Shown here piece by piece: positions 10,406 through 18,609 of a DNA stretch of 64,000 nt. Made by a program: the position numbers and the translations under genes. A model generated the notes under the pieces. It was not told where the DNA came from, did no database searches, and saw only the letters and a list, made by a program, of their open reading frames with translations. Positions within the stretch are counted from its first letter, which is position 1. Each line of letters starts with the position of its first letter. This DNA is from Aeromicrobium fastidiosum. Its GTDB lineage: Bacteria > Actinomycetota > Actinomycetes > Propionibacteriales > Nocardioidaceae. The DNA lies in contig NZ_JAGIOG010000001.1 of assembly GCF_017876595.1 (NCBI RefSeq), positions 1,612,001 through 1,676,000 of the forward strand, given 5' to 3'.

Positions 10406-10544
10406 GCGACGTACCCCAGAGTGGATCAATAGAACGTATGTTCGACTCTACGCAAGAGTAGCGGCGCGAAACAGGGCCTAAAGTCCCGAAATCACCGTCG
10501 TTGCAGGCGGAGGGGATCACCCGCGACGGGACGCCGTCGTTCGA

Positions 10545-12038
10545 CTACGGCTTCTTGGGTCCTTTGTCGTCCTTCTTGTCGCCCGGCCCACCGGCAGCGG
10601 GACCGGCGTCGTCGGCGGGCTCCGTCGGGGTCGTCTCGGACGGCGGGGCGGTGGTCTCGGGAGCCTCCTTCGCGACGGTCAGGATGACAGTGCTGCCGGG
10701 CTCCACGGAGCCCGATGGCGACACTCCGGTGACGGTGCCGGCGGGAGCGGGCGAGGTCTCTTCCTCGCGCCGGACGGACAGCCCGAGCTGCTTGAGCTGG
10801 TCGGCCGCGTCGTCGTAGGTCAGCCCGATGAGGGAGTTGCGGTCGACCGTGACGTCGTCGGGCTCCTCGCTCGACTGGGTGGGCTCGGGCGTCTCCGACG
10901 GTGTCGGATCGTCGGTCGGCGAGTCGCTGGTCGCTGTCGTGCTGCCGGGATCGGCCGGGTCGTCGTCCCCGCCGAGTGCCTGTGCCCCCAACACGGCAGC
11001 GAGCACCAGCAGCACCGCGATGACGGCCAGCACGATCCAGTGCGACGACCTCCGCTCGCGCTCGTCAGCTCCCGACGGGGGCGGGAGGACGGGCGGAGCC
11101 ACTGGGGCCGTGGGAGCCGCCGTGGGCGGTGGAGGGGGAGCGGCAGCGGCCGGCTGGACGGTCGTCGCCTGCGCGGCAGGCGGAATCGCGGACGTCACCG
11201 GAGGGACGATCTGCGTGGCCGGGGACGTCTCGGCGTTCGCGAGCGACGCCACGATCGCGGCGCTCGACGGACGGTCGTCGGGCTCCTTCTGCGTCAGTGA
11301 CGTGATGAGGGTGCGCAGCGCCGCCGGCACCGAGTCGTCCAGCGGGGGCAGGTCCGTCGTCAGCTGCGCCATCGCGGTGGCGACGGCGGTGTCACGGCGG
11401 AAGGGCGAGACCCCAGTGAGGCAGTGGTAGGCCACGATGCCGAGGGAGTACAGGTCGGAGCGGGCGGTCGCCGGTCGTCCCGCCGCCTGCTCGGGGCTGA
11501 AGTACTCGGCGGTGCCGATGATCGAACCGGTCGCCGTCAGCGGCTCGCTCCCGGCCGACCAGGCGATGCCGAAGTCGACCAGCACCGCGCGGCCCTGGGG
11601 CGTCACGACGATGTTGGACGGCTTGAGGTCGCGGTGCACGATGCCGGCGAGGTGGGCCGTCTCGAGCGCGTCGGCGACCTGCCCGACGAGCTTCGCGACA
11701 CCGTCGGCGGGGATGGCTCCCCGCTCGGCGAGCAGGCGGCTCAGCGGCGTCCCCTCGATGAGCTGCATCACGATGAACGGCTCGTGCTCGGGCGACGACT
11801 CGTCCTCGCCGACGTCGTACACCTGGGCGATGCCGGGGTGGTGCAGCGAGCCGGCCAGCGTCGCCTCGGCCTTGAAGCGCGCGCGGGCCGTGGTGTCGTC
11901 CTCGCCGCCGCCGACGCGCAGGATCTTGATCGCGACAGATCGGCCCAGGCGGGTGTCAGTGGCGCGATGCACGCGGCCCATGCCCCCGGTGCCGATCGCC
12001 TCGCCGAGCTCGTAGCGTCCGTTCAGCAGTGTCCCCAT
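10545..12038 (-). CDS. Membrane Ser/Thr protein kinase with one PASTA domain
   Basis: A 497-aa PknB-type kinase. N-terminal kinase domain: glycine loop IGTGGMG (residues 15-21), Lys38 in VAIK, catalytic HRDLKPSN, DFG, and GTAEYFSPEQ. A Pro/Ala-rich linker follows, then one transmembrane helix (WIVLAVIAVLLVLAAVLGAQ). The external part is Thr/Ser/Pro-rich with one PASTA repeat (NSLIGLTYDDAADQLKQLGL). PknB homologues usually carry several PASTA repeats, so this is a short receptor. Such kinases sense muropeptides and control wall synthesis. No phosphatase or substrate gene is adjacent. Confidence 0.9.
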   Translation of the reverse strand: MGTLLNGRYELGEAIGTGGMGRVHRATDTRLGRSVAIKILRVGGGEDDTTARARFKAEATLAGSLHHPGIAQVYDVGEDESSPEHEPFIVMQLIEGTPLSRLLAERGAIPADGVAKLVGQVADALETAHLAGIVHRDLKPSNIVVTPQGRAVLVDFGIAWSAGSEPLTATGSIIGTAEYFSPEQAAGRPATARSDLYSLGIVAYHCLTGVSPFRRDTAVATAMAQLTTDLPPLDDSVPAALRTLITSLTQKEPDDRPSSAAIVASLANAETSPATQIVPPVTSAIPPAAQATTVQPAAAAPPPPPTAAPTAPVAPPVLPPPSGADERERRSSHWIVLAVIAVLLVLAAVLGAQALGGDDDPADPGSTTATSDSPTDDPTPSETPEPTQSSEEPDDVTVDRNSLIGLTYDDAADQLKQLGLSVRREEETSPAPAGTVTGVSPSGSVEPGSTVILTVAKEAPETTAPPSETTPTEPADDAGPAAGGPGDKKDDKGPKKP

Positions 12039-12192
12039 CCGACCGATGCTAGGCGCAGCGGGTGAACGACGCAGGCCGGGGCGGCCTGTCGGCGGTGGCT
12101 GGGTCGCCTGTCGAGCGTGCTGAGCGCCGCTGACCCGGCCGGGGTCGAATCCCCCCCAGGCAGCCTGGGTCCGACCGCTGACCCGGGCCCGA

Positions 12193-12239
12193 CAAAAAGA
12201 CACAGCCCCCGCAAAAACCGCGGGGGCTGTGTCTTTTTG
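12193..12239 (-). terminator. Bidirectional rho-independent terminator after tRNA-Phe
   Basis: A perfect 20-bp stem (12193-12212 with 12220-12239) around a 7-nt loop. The outer arm is CAAAAAGACACAG on one side and CTGTGTCTTTTTG on the other, so a U-run is present in both directions. It begins three bases after the tRNA-Phe 3' end. Confidence 0.9.
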
Positions 12240-12242
12240 CTG

Positions 12243-12316
12243 TGGCCAGGGCCGGGGTCGAACCGGCGACCCTCCGCTTTTCAGGCGGATGCTCGTACCA
12301 ACTGAGCTACCTGGCC
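12243..12316 (-). tRNA. tRNA-Phe (GAA)
   Basis: Cloverleaf on the minus strand: 7-bp acceptor GGCCAGG/CCTGGCC, D-arm with AGCTCAGTTGGTA, anticodon stem TCCGC/GCGGA enclosing loop CTGAAAA (anticodon GAA), and T-loop GGTTCGACCCC. CCA is not encoded. Confidence 0.95.
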
Positions 12317-12379
12317 ACCGCTCGCGAACGAGCGACGTTCACCTTATCGCACGCTCGCGGACGGCCGCGACAGTAGTAC

Positions 12380-13717
12380 TCAGGTCTGGTCGGCCAGGCG
12401 CTGCAGCAGCAGGGCCTCGGCGACGCAGACGCGGCTGAACTCGCCGAGGTGCAGGCCCTCGTCGATGCCGTGGGCGCGGGTGTCGGGGTCCTCGACGCCC
12501 GTCACGAGCACGGCCGCGTCGGGGAACAGGCGGGCGAACTCGGCGATGAAGGGGATCGAGCCGCCCATGCCCATGTCGACGGGCTCGGTGCCGTCCCAGG
12601 CGTCGCGGAACGCCGACCGGGCGGCGTCGTAGGCGGGCCCGTTGGCATCCACCGTGAACGGCTCGCCGAGGTCGCCGCGCTCGACGGTGACCCTTGCGCC
12701 GAACGGTGCGTGGCTCTCGAGATGGGTGACGAGGGCGTCCAGGTGGGTCGCCGCGTCGCCGCCGGGCGCGACACGCATGCCGATCTTGGCGCGGGCGCTC
12801 GGCGACAGGGTGTTGGACGCCGTGGCGACGGGCGTGGCGTCGATGCCCAGCACGCTCACGGCGGGCTCCGCCCACAGCCGCTGGACGATCGAGCCCCGGC
12901 CGATCTGCTGGACGCCGGGCAGGACGGACGACTCCTCGCGGAACCGGTCCTCGGGGTACTCCAGGTCGGCCGCGACGCCGCGGTGCAGGCCCTCGACCGC
13001 GACGGCCCCGTCGGCGTCGTGCAACGTGGCCAGCAGCTGAGCCAGCGTGGTCAGGGCATCGGGCACGACGCCGCCCCAGATGCCGGAGTGCACCGCGTGA
13101 CCGAGCGTCTCGACCGTGACGACGCAGTCGACCATGCCGCGCAGCGTGACCGTCAACGCCGGCACGCCGATCGACCAGTTGGCCGAGTCGGCGATCACGA
13201 TCGCGTCGGCCGTCAGCTCGTCGCGGTGCCGCTCCAGGAGGGCGACGAGGCTGGGCGATCCTGACTCCTCCTCGCCCTCGACGAACACCGTGACGCCGAC
13301 CGGCGGGTTGCCGCCGTGCGCGCGGAACGCCGCGAGGTGCGCCGCCAGCCCGGCCTTGTCGTCGGCCGCTCCGCGGGCGTACAGGCGGTCGCCGCGGCGG
13401 GTCGGCTCGAACGGCGGGGACGTCCACAGTGCTGGGTCGCCCGTCGGCTGGACGTCGTGGTGCGCGTACAGCAGGACGGTCGGTGCCCCGGGCGGGGCCG
13501 GGTGGTGCGCGATGACCGCGGGGGCCCCGCCCGCCTCGACGATGCGCACCTGGGCGAACCCCGCCTCACGCAGCAGCCGCTCGACCTCGTCGGCCGAGCG
13601 ACGCACGTCGTCATGGTGCTCGGGCTGCGCCCAGATCGACGGGATGCGGACGAGGGCCTCGAGGTCGTCGAGGACGGACGGGAGCACGTCGTGCACCCGC
13701 GAGGTGAGATCGGTCAT
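12380..13717 (-). CDS. M20-family dipeptidase
   Basis: A 445-aa zinc metallopeptidase of the M20 (ArgE/DapE/CPG2) family. Seen: zinc-binding YAHHDVQP, GAADDKAG with the catalytic Asp, VEGEEESGSPS with the catalytic Glu, and the dimerisation domain with HSGIWGG. Probably cytosolic di- or oligopeptide hydrolysis. It stands alone between tRNA-Phe and the RutE-like gene. Confidence 0.9.
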   Translation of the reverse strand: MTDLTSRVHDVLPSVLDDLEALVRIPSIWAQPEHHDDVRRSADEVERLLREAGFAQVRIVEAGGAPAVIAHHPAPPGAPTVLLYAHHDVQPTGDPALWTSPPFEPTRRGDRLYARGAADDKAGLAAHLAAFRAHGGNPPVGVTVFVEGEEESGSPSLVALLERHRDELTADAIVIADSANWSIGVPALTVTLRGMVDCVVTVETLGHAVHSGIWGGVVPDALTTLAQLLATLHDADGAVAVEGLHRGVAADLEYPEDRFREESSVLPGVQQIGRGSIVQRLWAEPAVSVLGIDATPVATASNTLSPSARAKIGMRVAPGGDAATHLDALVTHLESHAPFGARVTVERGDLGEPFTVDANGPAYDAARSAFRDAWDGTEPVDMGMGGSIPFIAEFARLFPDAAVLVTGVEDPDTRAHGIDEGLHLGEFSRVCVAEALLLQRLADQT

Positions 13718-13749
13718 GACCCCAGCCTGTCACCCGGCCCGGACGAGCG

Positions 13750-14364
13750 TCAGACGGTGCGGACCGCGTCGTCGGCAGAAATGCGCGGCAGGCGGTCGAA
13801 CCAGGCGTTCTCGCCCGGGTGCCCGATGTTGATGACGAGCTGCGTGCGCCAGCTGGTGCCCGCGAAGAACTCGCCGTCGATGCCCGCGGCGTCGAAGCCG
13901 CCGACGGGTCCGGCGTGCAGGCCGGCCGCGCGGAGCCCGATGATGAAGTAGCCCGTCTGCAGGGCCGTGTTGTAGCGGGCGACCTCGGCGCGCTTGGCCT
14001 CGTCACCGGCGAACATGTCGCCGATGCCCGGCTTGTGCGGGAAGTGCACGTCCATCGAGGTGTGGAAGTCGGTGTCGGCGGCGACGACCGCGACGATCGG
14101 CGCGGCGGCCGCCTTGGCCTGGTTGCCCTCGGCCATGTGCGGGACGAGGCGCTCGCGGCCCTCGCCCTGCTCGACCAGCAGCAGGCGCATCGGCTGGATG
14201 TTCATCATCGTGGGGCCGAGCTTGACCAGCTCGAACACCTCGCGGACCTCGTCGGCCGAGACGGGCTCGTCGCTGAAGGTGTTGAGCGAGCGCGCCTCGC
14301 GGAACAGGACGTCGAGTGCGGCGTCGTCGATCACGAACGGGGAGACGGCAGTGGAAGAAGTCAT
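13750..14364 (-). CDS. RutE/HadB-like malonic semialdehyde reductase (nitroreductase fold)
   Basis: A 204-aa FMN-dependent nitroreductase-family protein. RSLNTFSDEPVSADEV near residue 26, LGPTMMNIQPMRLLLV, and GLRAAGLHAGPVGGFDAAGI match the RutE subfamily, which reduces malonic semialdehyde to 3-hydroxypropionate. The rut pyrimidine operon is absent here, so the physiological substrate may differ. It is followed upstream by the tRNA-Asp terminator. Confidence 0.82.
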   Translation of the reverse strand: MTSSTAVSPFVIDDAALDVLFREARSLNTFSDEPVSADEVREVFELVKLGPTMMNIQPMRLLLVEQGEGRERLVPHMAEGNQAKAAAAPIVAVVAADTDFHTSMDVHFPHKPGIGDMFAGDEAKRAEVARYNTALQTGYFIIGLRAAGLHAGPVGGFDAAGIDGEFFAGTSWRTQLVINIGHPGENAWFDRLPRISADDAVRTV

Positions 14365-14397
14365 GCAACGTTCAACTACCGACGGGGCAAAGAAAAT

Positions 14398-14425
14398 CCC
14401 ACGTCACTCCGAAGAGTGACGTGGG
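14398..14425 (-). terminator. UUCG-loop terminator after tRNA-Asp
   Basis: A 12-bp perfect stem, CCCACGTCACTC with GAGTGACGTGGG, closed by a TTCG tetraloop on the minus strand. It is followed by ATTTTCTTTG, giving a U-rich tail. It lies about 11 nt beyond the encoded CCA of tRNA-Asp. Confidence 0.9.
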
Positions 14426-14435
14426 CTCTCTCACA

Positions 14436-14512
14436 TGGCGACCCCGACCGGACTCGAACCGGCGACCTCCGCCGTGACAGGGCGGCGCGCTAACCAACTG
14501 CGCTACGGGGCC
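14436..14512 (-). tRNA. tRNA-Asp (GTC)
   Basis: Minus-strand cloverleaf with acceptor GGCCCCG/CGGGGTC (one G-U pair), D-loop AGTTGGTTAG, anticodon stem CCGCC/GGCGG with loop CTGTCAC (anticodon GTC), and T-arm GGTTCGAGTCC. The 3' CCA is encoded. Confidence 0.95.
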
Positions 14513-14656
14513 ATGCTGTGCGGCGAACCGCGAACGCAACTCTATCGCACGGTCTGCTCAGCGACCAAAAGGGGTCAGGCCTACCGCATCCGGACGGTGC
14601 CGAGACGCCTGTCCGACAGGTGAGCACGCCTCTCCTGGCGGTCGGGATCGGCTTGC

Positions 14657-15178
14657 ATGGTGCCCATGACCGCACGTCCCACCACCATCGCGCCCCTGTC
14701 ACTGGCCGATCTCGCCGCTCTGTCGCGGGAGGTCGCCGACGACGTCCGTGCGGGCCTCCACGAGGTCCACGCCGACTCGGAGAGCCGCTGGCACGTGCGT
14801 CTGCGATGTGACGACGAGGTGGACGTCTGGCTCATCAGCTGGACGCAGGAGCAGGGCACGCAGCTGCACGACCACGGCGGCTCGTCGGGTGCCTTCACCG
14901 TCGTCAGCGGCACCCTCAGCGAGGCCGTGTGGACCCCGGGCGCGGAAGTGCTGACCGAGACCGAGCGTCACGAGGGCGATGCCGTGATCTTCGGGGAGCA
15001 CTACGTGCACGACGTCCGCAACGTGCACGCCGAGACGGCCGTCAGCGTGCACGCGTACTCACCGCCGTTGTCGCAGATGAACTACTACGACGTCGACGGT
15101 CACCAGCTGACCCGGCTCGCCTCGGTGTGGACCGACGACCCCGAGGCTCCCGCCCCCGATCTGCGGGCCGCCTCATGA
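14657..15178 (+). CDS. Cysteine dioxygenase
   Basis: A 173-aa cupin that oxidises cysteine to cysteine sulfinate with ferrous iron. The iron triad is visible as His71 and His73 (QLHDHGGSSGAF) and His118 (HYVHDVRN). The residue aligning with the Cys of the mammalian Cys-Tyr cofactor is Gly (HDHGGSSG), as is usual in bacterial enzymes. The start may be 14657 or the in-frame ATG at 14666. It overlaps the rhodanese gene by ATGA, which makes a small sulfur-metabolism operon. Confidence 0.88.
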   Translation: MVPMTARPTTIAPLSLADLAALSREVADDVRAGLHEVHADSESRWHVRLRCDDEVDVWLISWTQEQGTQLHDHGGSSGAFTVVSGTLSEAVWTPGAEVLTETERHEGDAVIFGEHYVHDVRNVHAETAVSVHAYSPPLSQMNYYDVDGHQLTRLASVWTDDPEAPAPDLRAAS

Positions 15179-15597
15179 CCGTCACGTACGCCTCGGTCGA
15201 CGAGCTCCTCGCGTCGGCGCGCGGTGGACTCGAACGGGTGTCTCCGCTGGTGGCACGCGATCGCGTGGCCGCAGGTGCCGTCATCGTCGACATCCGGCCG
15301 GCCTGGCAGCGCGAGCTGGACGGCGAGATCCCCGGATCGCTGATCGTGGAGCGCAACCACCTCGAGTGGCGGCTGCACCCCGGTTCAGGCGCGAACCTGC
15401 CCGTGGCCGTCCCGGGCCAGGAGTGGATCGTGGTCTGCACCGAGGGCTACACGTCATCGCTCGCGGCGGCCGCGCTGGTCTCGCTGGGGCTGCCCGCCGC
15501 CGACATCGTCGGCGGGATCCACGCGTGGCGAGCAGCCGGACTGCCGGTCGTCCCCGGCCCGACGGCGGTCGAGCACCGGGTGCCCCCGGTGCAGTGA
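15175..15597 (+). CDS. Single-domain rhodanese
   Basis: A 140-aa rhodanese-like sulfurtransferase. Seen: VIVDIRPAWQRE, and an active-site loop VVCTEGYTSSLAA with the persulfide Cys, then DIVGGIHAWRAAGLPV. It is translationally coupled to cysteine dioxygenase (ATG at 15175 in the previous stop). The pair is a recurrent arrangement, and the rhodanese probably handles sulfite or sulfane sulfur released from cysteine catabolism. Confidence 0.88.
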   Translation: MTVTYASVDELLASARGGLERVSPLVARDRVAAGAVIVDIRPAWQRELDGEIPGSLIVERNHLEWRLHPGSGANLPVAVPGQEWIVVCTEGYTSSLAAAALVSLGLPAADIVGGIHAWRAAGLPVVPGPTAVEHRVPPVQ

Positions 15598-15606
15598 ACT
15601 CGACGT

Positions 15607-16212
15607 TCAGGTCCCGTCCGTCTCGTCGCGGAAGACCGAGTGCAGGGACATCTGCTCCGCGAGCACGGCCATCGCGGCTGTCGTGCCGGGCAGCAGGCTG
15701 ATACCGACCACCAGGAGCGCTTGCTGCCGGCTCTCGTCGACGGACTGGTAGGCGGCCAGGCCGATGGAAGGCAGGTCGCCGGCGGCGTCGAGCGCGACGT
15801 CGCGCAGCACTGAACCCGTGCGAACGTTCGCGTGGAAACCGATGCCTCGGCCCATCGCGGGGGTGGTGACGACGGGTGTCACGGCCGGCAGCCGGCTCCA
15901 GCCCATCGAGCGTGCCAGCAGGGTCTCCGCAGGCACGCCGGGCGGGGCTGGACCGACGGCGGCGAGGTAGTGCCAGCTCGTCGGCACGTCGAAGACTGCG
16001 CCTGCAGGTCCGCCGGCGACGCCGTGATAGATCCATCCGCCGGCCGCCAGGCGCTTGCGGAAGGCATCGATGCCGTCTGCCAGCAGATCGAGACGGGGTG
16101 GGGCTAGGTCGGGCATCCACTGCTGCAGGACGGCTCGGAATCGTGCGCGGCCCGATGCGATCGACTCCGGTACGGCCACCGTCGACAAGCCGGGCACGGC
16201 GAGGTCGATCAT
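15607..16212 (-). CDS. Unrecognised protein, third gene of a type VII-like cassette
   Basis: A 201-aa protein without a signal peptide or clear transmembrane helix. Seen: a WMPDLAPPRLDLLADGIDAF segment near residue 40, GGWIYHGVAGGP, and later LLPGTTAAMAVLAEQMSLHS. I do not recognise a family. The ATG at 16212 overlaps the preceding stop, so it is coupled to the putative secreted protein. This position is usual for an immunity protein or a dedicated chaperone, which is inference from context only. Confidence 0.65.
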   Translation of the reverse strand: MIDLAVPGLSTVAVPESIASGRARFRAVLQQWMPDLAPPRLDLLADGIDAFRKRLAAGGWIYHGVAGGPAGAVFDVPTSWHYLAAVGPAPPGVPAETLLARSMGWSRLPAVTPVVTTPAMGRGIGFHANVRTGSVLRDVALDAAGDLPSIGLAAYQSVDESRQQALLVVGISLLPGTTAAMAVLAEQMSLHSVFRDETDGT

Positions 16213-17219
16213 GCGACGATCTCGGGCGGTTGGATCCATGGACCGCCCCGGACGATCCGCTCGACGACATCAACGCCTTCTTCGATCGGCAACGTCAGGA
16301 TGTCGATCAGGTCGCTGACGTCGCGCGCCTGTCCGATCATCTCGACGGCGTCGTCAACCCGGGTGAATGCCTGACTCGCGAACCGCAGCCCCACGAGTCC
16401 GGCCGCCACGCCGATGACGTCGTCGATGAAGCTCTCGTCGGTGACGACGGCGAGCCAGTCGCCGCGGTGCTCGGTGAGCAACGGTCCGACGCTCGCGACG
16501 AGGCCCAGCGTCGACAGGACGCCGGACAGCACCGGGATCGGTAGGAGGGAGGCCACGCCCAGCGCGTCGGACAGGAAGGCCAAGGCCGGACTGGCCATCA
16601 TGACGAGGGCGAACGTCTCGTCGCCGAAGGTCAGGAAGTCGATGCCCCACTGCTCGGCGGCCTGCTGGAAGGCCAGGGCGATGGCCACCGCGAGCGTCGG
16701 AGCCGTCGGGGCCAGCGAGATCGCCGAACCCAAGGAGTTCGCGAGCTCGGCACCGCGGGTCTCGTAGAGCTCCTTCAGGCTCCAGGCCAGTCCTTGGATG
16801 CCGTCGCGGTGCGCCTGGGCCGTGTCGAGGCGATGTCGGGCCTGCTCGTCCTCCGGGTCGGCGGCGACCTGCGCTGAGAAGCGGTCGACATCACCCTGGG
16901 CGACGAGCGCCTCAGCCTCGAGGCGGCGCGCCCGCGCCTGGAAGTCGCGCAGCTCGATCGACCACGTCGAGATGACGTCCTGGGCGACGCCGAAGGCTTC
17001 GGTGGCGGCGGCCACCCGAGGCGCGAACTGGTGCGCGAGAAGATCGCGGAATGCGACGGCAGCCTCGCCGAGCCACTCGCGCTGGTCGGCGGCGACCAGG
17101 AGCGCATCCACCTCGGCCATGGACTCGCTGGCACCGGAGATGACGCCCGCCAGGGCGGAGACGTCGTCGGGGTCGCCCGGTGCCGGGTCGAAGCCGAGGG
17201 TCGGGTAGGAGGGAATCAC
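16209..17219 (-). CDS. Putative type VII-secreted protein with long hydrophobic helical body
   Basis: A 336-aa protein. The N-terminus (PTLGFDPAPGDPDDVSALAG) and a helical region with WLGEAAVAFRDLLAHQF resemble the WXG/T7SS-signal domains of long ESX-type substrates. A charged coiled-coil-like stretch (about residues 95-150) is followed by apolar segments (SALAFLSDALGVASLLPIPV, VLSTLGLVASVGPLL). No toxin domain is recognisable at the C-terminus. The GTG at 17219 overlaps the upstream gene's TGA, and the downstream gene overlaps by ATGA. No secretion machinery is encoded in the window. Confidence 0.65.
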   Translation of the reverse strand: MIPSYPTLGFDPAPGDPDDVSALAGVISGASESMAEVDALLVAADQREWLGEAAVAFRDLLAHQFAPRVAAATEAFGVAQDVISTWSIELRDFQARARRLEAEALVAQGDVDRFSAQVAADPEDEQARHRLDTAQAHRDGIQGLAWSLKELYETRGAELANSLGSAISLAPTAPTLAVAIALAFQQAAEQWGIDFLTFGDETFALVMMASPALAFLSDALGVASLLPIPVLSGVLSTLGLVASVGPLLTEHRGDWLAVVTDESFIDDVIGVAAGLVGLRFASQAFTRVDDAVEMIGQARDVSDLIDILTLPIEEGVDVVERIVRGGPWIQPPEIVA

Positions 17220-17647
17220 GGTCCGGCGCTCCGACCGCCCGTCGCCGGCGCGGGCCAGGTCGGCCACGGCGGACCCGTCGGCAACGGGTTGCCGTTGGCG
17301 GAAGGCTGCCACGCCGGTTGCGTGGACCGACCTCCGTCGGCAGACCTCAGCGGTCCGGGCTTGTCGTTGTTGAGCTCGGCCGCTAGGTCTTCGTCGGCGG
17401 TGATGAAGGCGAGCCGGATGTCATCGAGTGCCTCGACGGCCTCGGCGGAGCATCGCCCCAGCTCGTCGATGCCGTACGCCCACGCGTCGGAGAACTCCTC
17501 GACTGCCAGCGTCAGCCTCGTCCGGCCCAGATCGTGCAACGTGGCGGACTGCATCGCCCGTGCGGGGCGTTCGAGCACCCGCTCCATGGTGGCCAACGTC
17601 GTCTCGATGCGCTGCAGCATCTCGTCGGTGAAGTACAGGTCGGCCAT
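17216..17647 (-). CDS. Small helical ESX/WXG-like protein with proline-rich tail
   Basis: A 143-aa protein. Residues 1-95 look all-helical (LQRIETTLATMERVLERPA, then FSDAWAYGIDELGRCSAEAV), resembling WXG100-like or type VII partner proteins. The C-terminal tail is Pro/Trp/Gly-rich. First gene of a coupled three-gene cassette. The hairpin Trp-x-Gly is approximate (WAYG), so the family call is tentative. Confidence 0.6.
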   Translation of the reverse strand: MADLYFTDEMLQRIETTLATMERVLERPARAMQSATLHDLGRTRLTLAVEEFSDAWAYGIDELGRCSAEAVEALDDIRLAFITADEDLAAELNNDKPGPLRSADGGRSTQPAWQPSANGNPLPTGPPWPTWPAPATGGRSAGP

Positions 17648-17773
17648 GGCCCCCCTCGGATCGGGTGCAGACAGCATAAGTGAGAGGACGTCGCGAGTGC
17701 ACCGGGTCCTCGCCGGGGCGACGCCAGCACGAGCTCGTCTGCCGAGGAATGGCCCGACGAGAAGCGGACGACG

Positions 17774-18547
17774 TCAGTCGAAGAACACGATGCGCACCAG
17801 CGCGAGCGTGCCGACCACGAGGATCACGGCCCGCAGGGCGTTGGGCGGGAGCCGGCGGCCGATGCGGGCCCCGAGGTAGCCGCCGATCAGGCTGCCGCCG
17901 GCGATGAGGCCGACGACCTTCCAGTCGATGTGCTCGCGCGCCACGAGCACGAAGACGATCGCGGCGACGCCGTTGACGGCACCGGCGAGGACGTTCTTGA
18001 GAGCGTTGATGCCCTGCATGCCGATCGTGAGCATGACGCCGAACAGGCCGACCAGCAAGATGCCCTGGGCGGCACCGAAGTAGCCGCCGTAGACCCCGAG
18101 CGCGAAGACCAGCAGCACCAGCGAGACCCGCGGACGGGCAGAGGCAACGGCGTCGGCGTCGGCCCCTCGTCGCGCCGCCGTCCGGCGTTGCAGCGTCGGA
18201 CCGACGACCACCATCAGCAGGCCGATCGCGATCAGCACCGGCACGATCGCGCCGAACGCCTCCGCGGGCAGCACCAGGAGGAGCAGTGCCCCGACCAGGC
18301 CGCCGGCGACGGACGCCGGCAGCAGCCTGACCACCAGGCCGAGGTGCTGGCGCGCCTCCGCGCGATAGCCGTAGATGCCCGACGCGCTGCCGGCCAGGAG
18401 CCCGATGTTGTTCGAGACGTTGGCGGTCAGCGGCGGGTAACCGAACAGCAGCAGCACCGGGAACGTCACGAGCGTCCCGGAGCCGACGACCGTGTTGATC
18501 ATGCCGGCCCAGATGCCCGCGGCGAAGATCGCGCCCAGCTCGAGCAC
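17774..18547 (-). CDS. TSUP/TauE-SafE family sulfite or organosulfur permease
   Basis: A 257-aa inner-membrane protein with about eight hydrophobic segments. The two TSUP signature repeats are visible: GMINTVVGSGTLVTFP with NVSNNIGLLAGS, and the second-half GGYFGAAQGILLV with GINALKNVLAG. The family exports sulfite/sulfoacetate or related anions. GTG start at 18547. Nothing adjacent fixes the substrate. Confidence 0.88.
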   Translation of the reverse strand: MLELGAIFAAGIWAGMINTVVGSGTLVTFPVLLLFGYPPLTANVSNNIGLLAGSASGIYGYRAEARQHLGLVVRLLPASVAGGLVGALLLLVLPAEAFGAIVPVLIAIGLLMVVVGPTLQRRTAARRGADADAVASARPRVSLVLLVFALGVYGGYFGAAQGILLVGLFGVMLTIGMQGINALKNVLAGAVNGVAAIVFVLVAREHIDWKVVGLIAGGSLIGGYLGARIGRRLPPNALRAVILVVGTLALVRIVFFD

Positions 18548-18609
18548 AGCGTCTCCGATCGCAGTCCGGCCGCGGAGGTCCCCACGTCAGCTGCCATCGT
18601 GCCCGAAGG

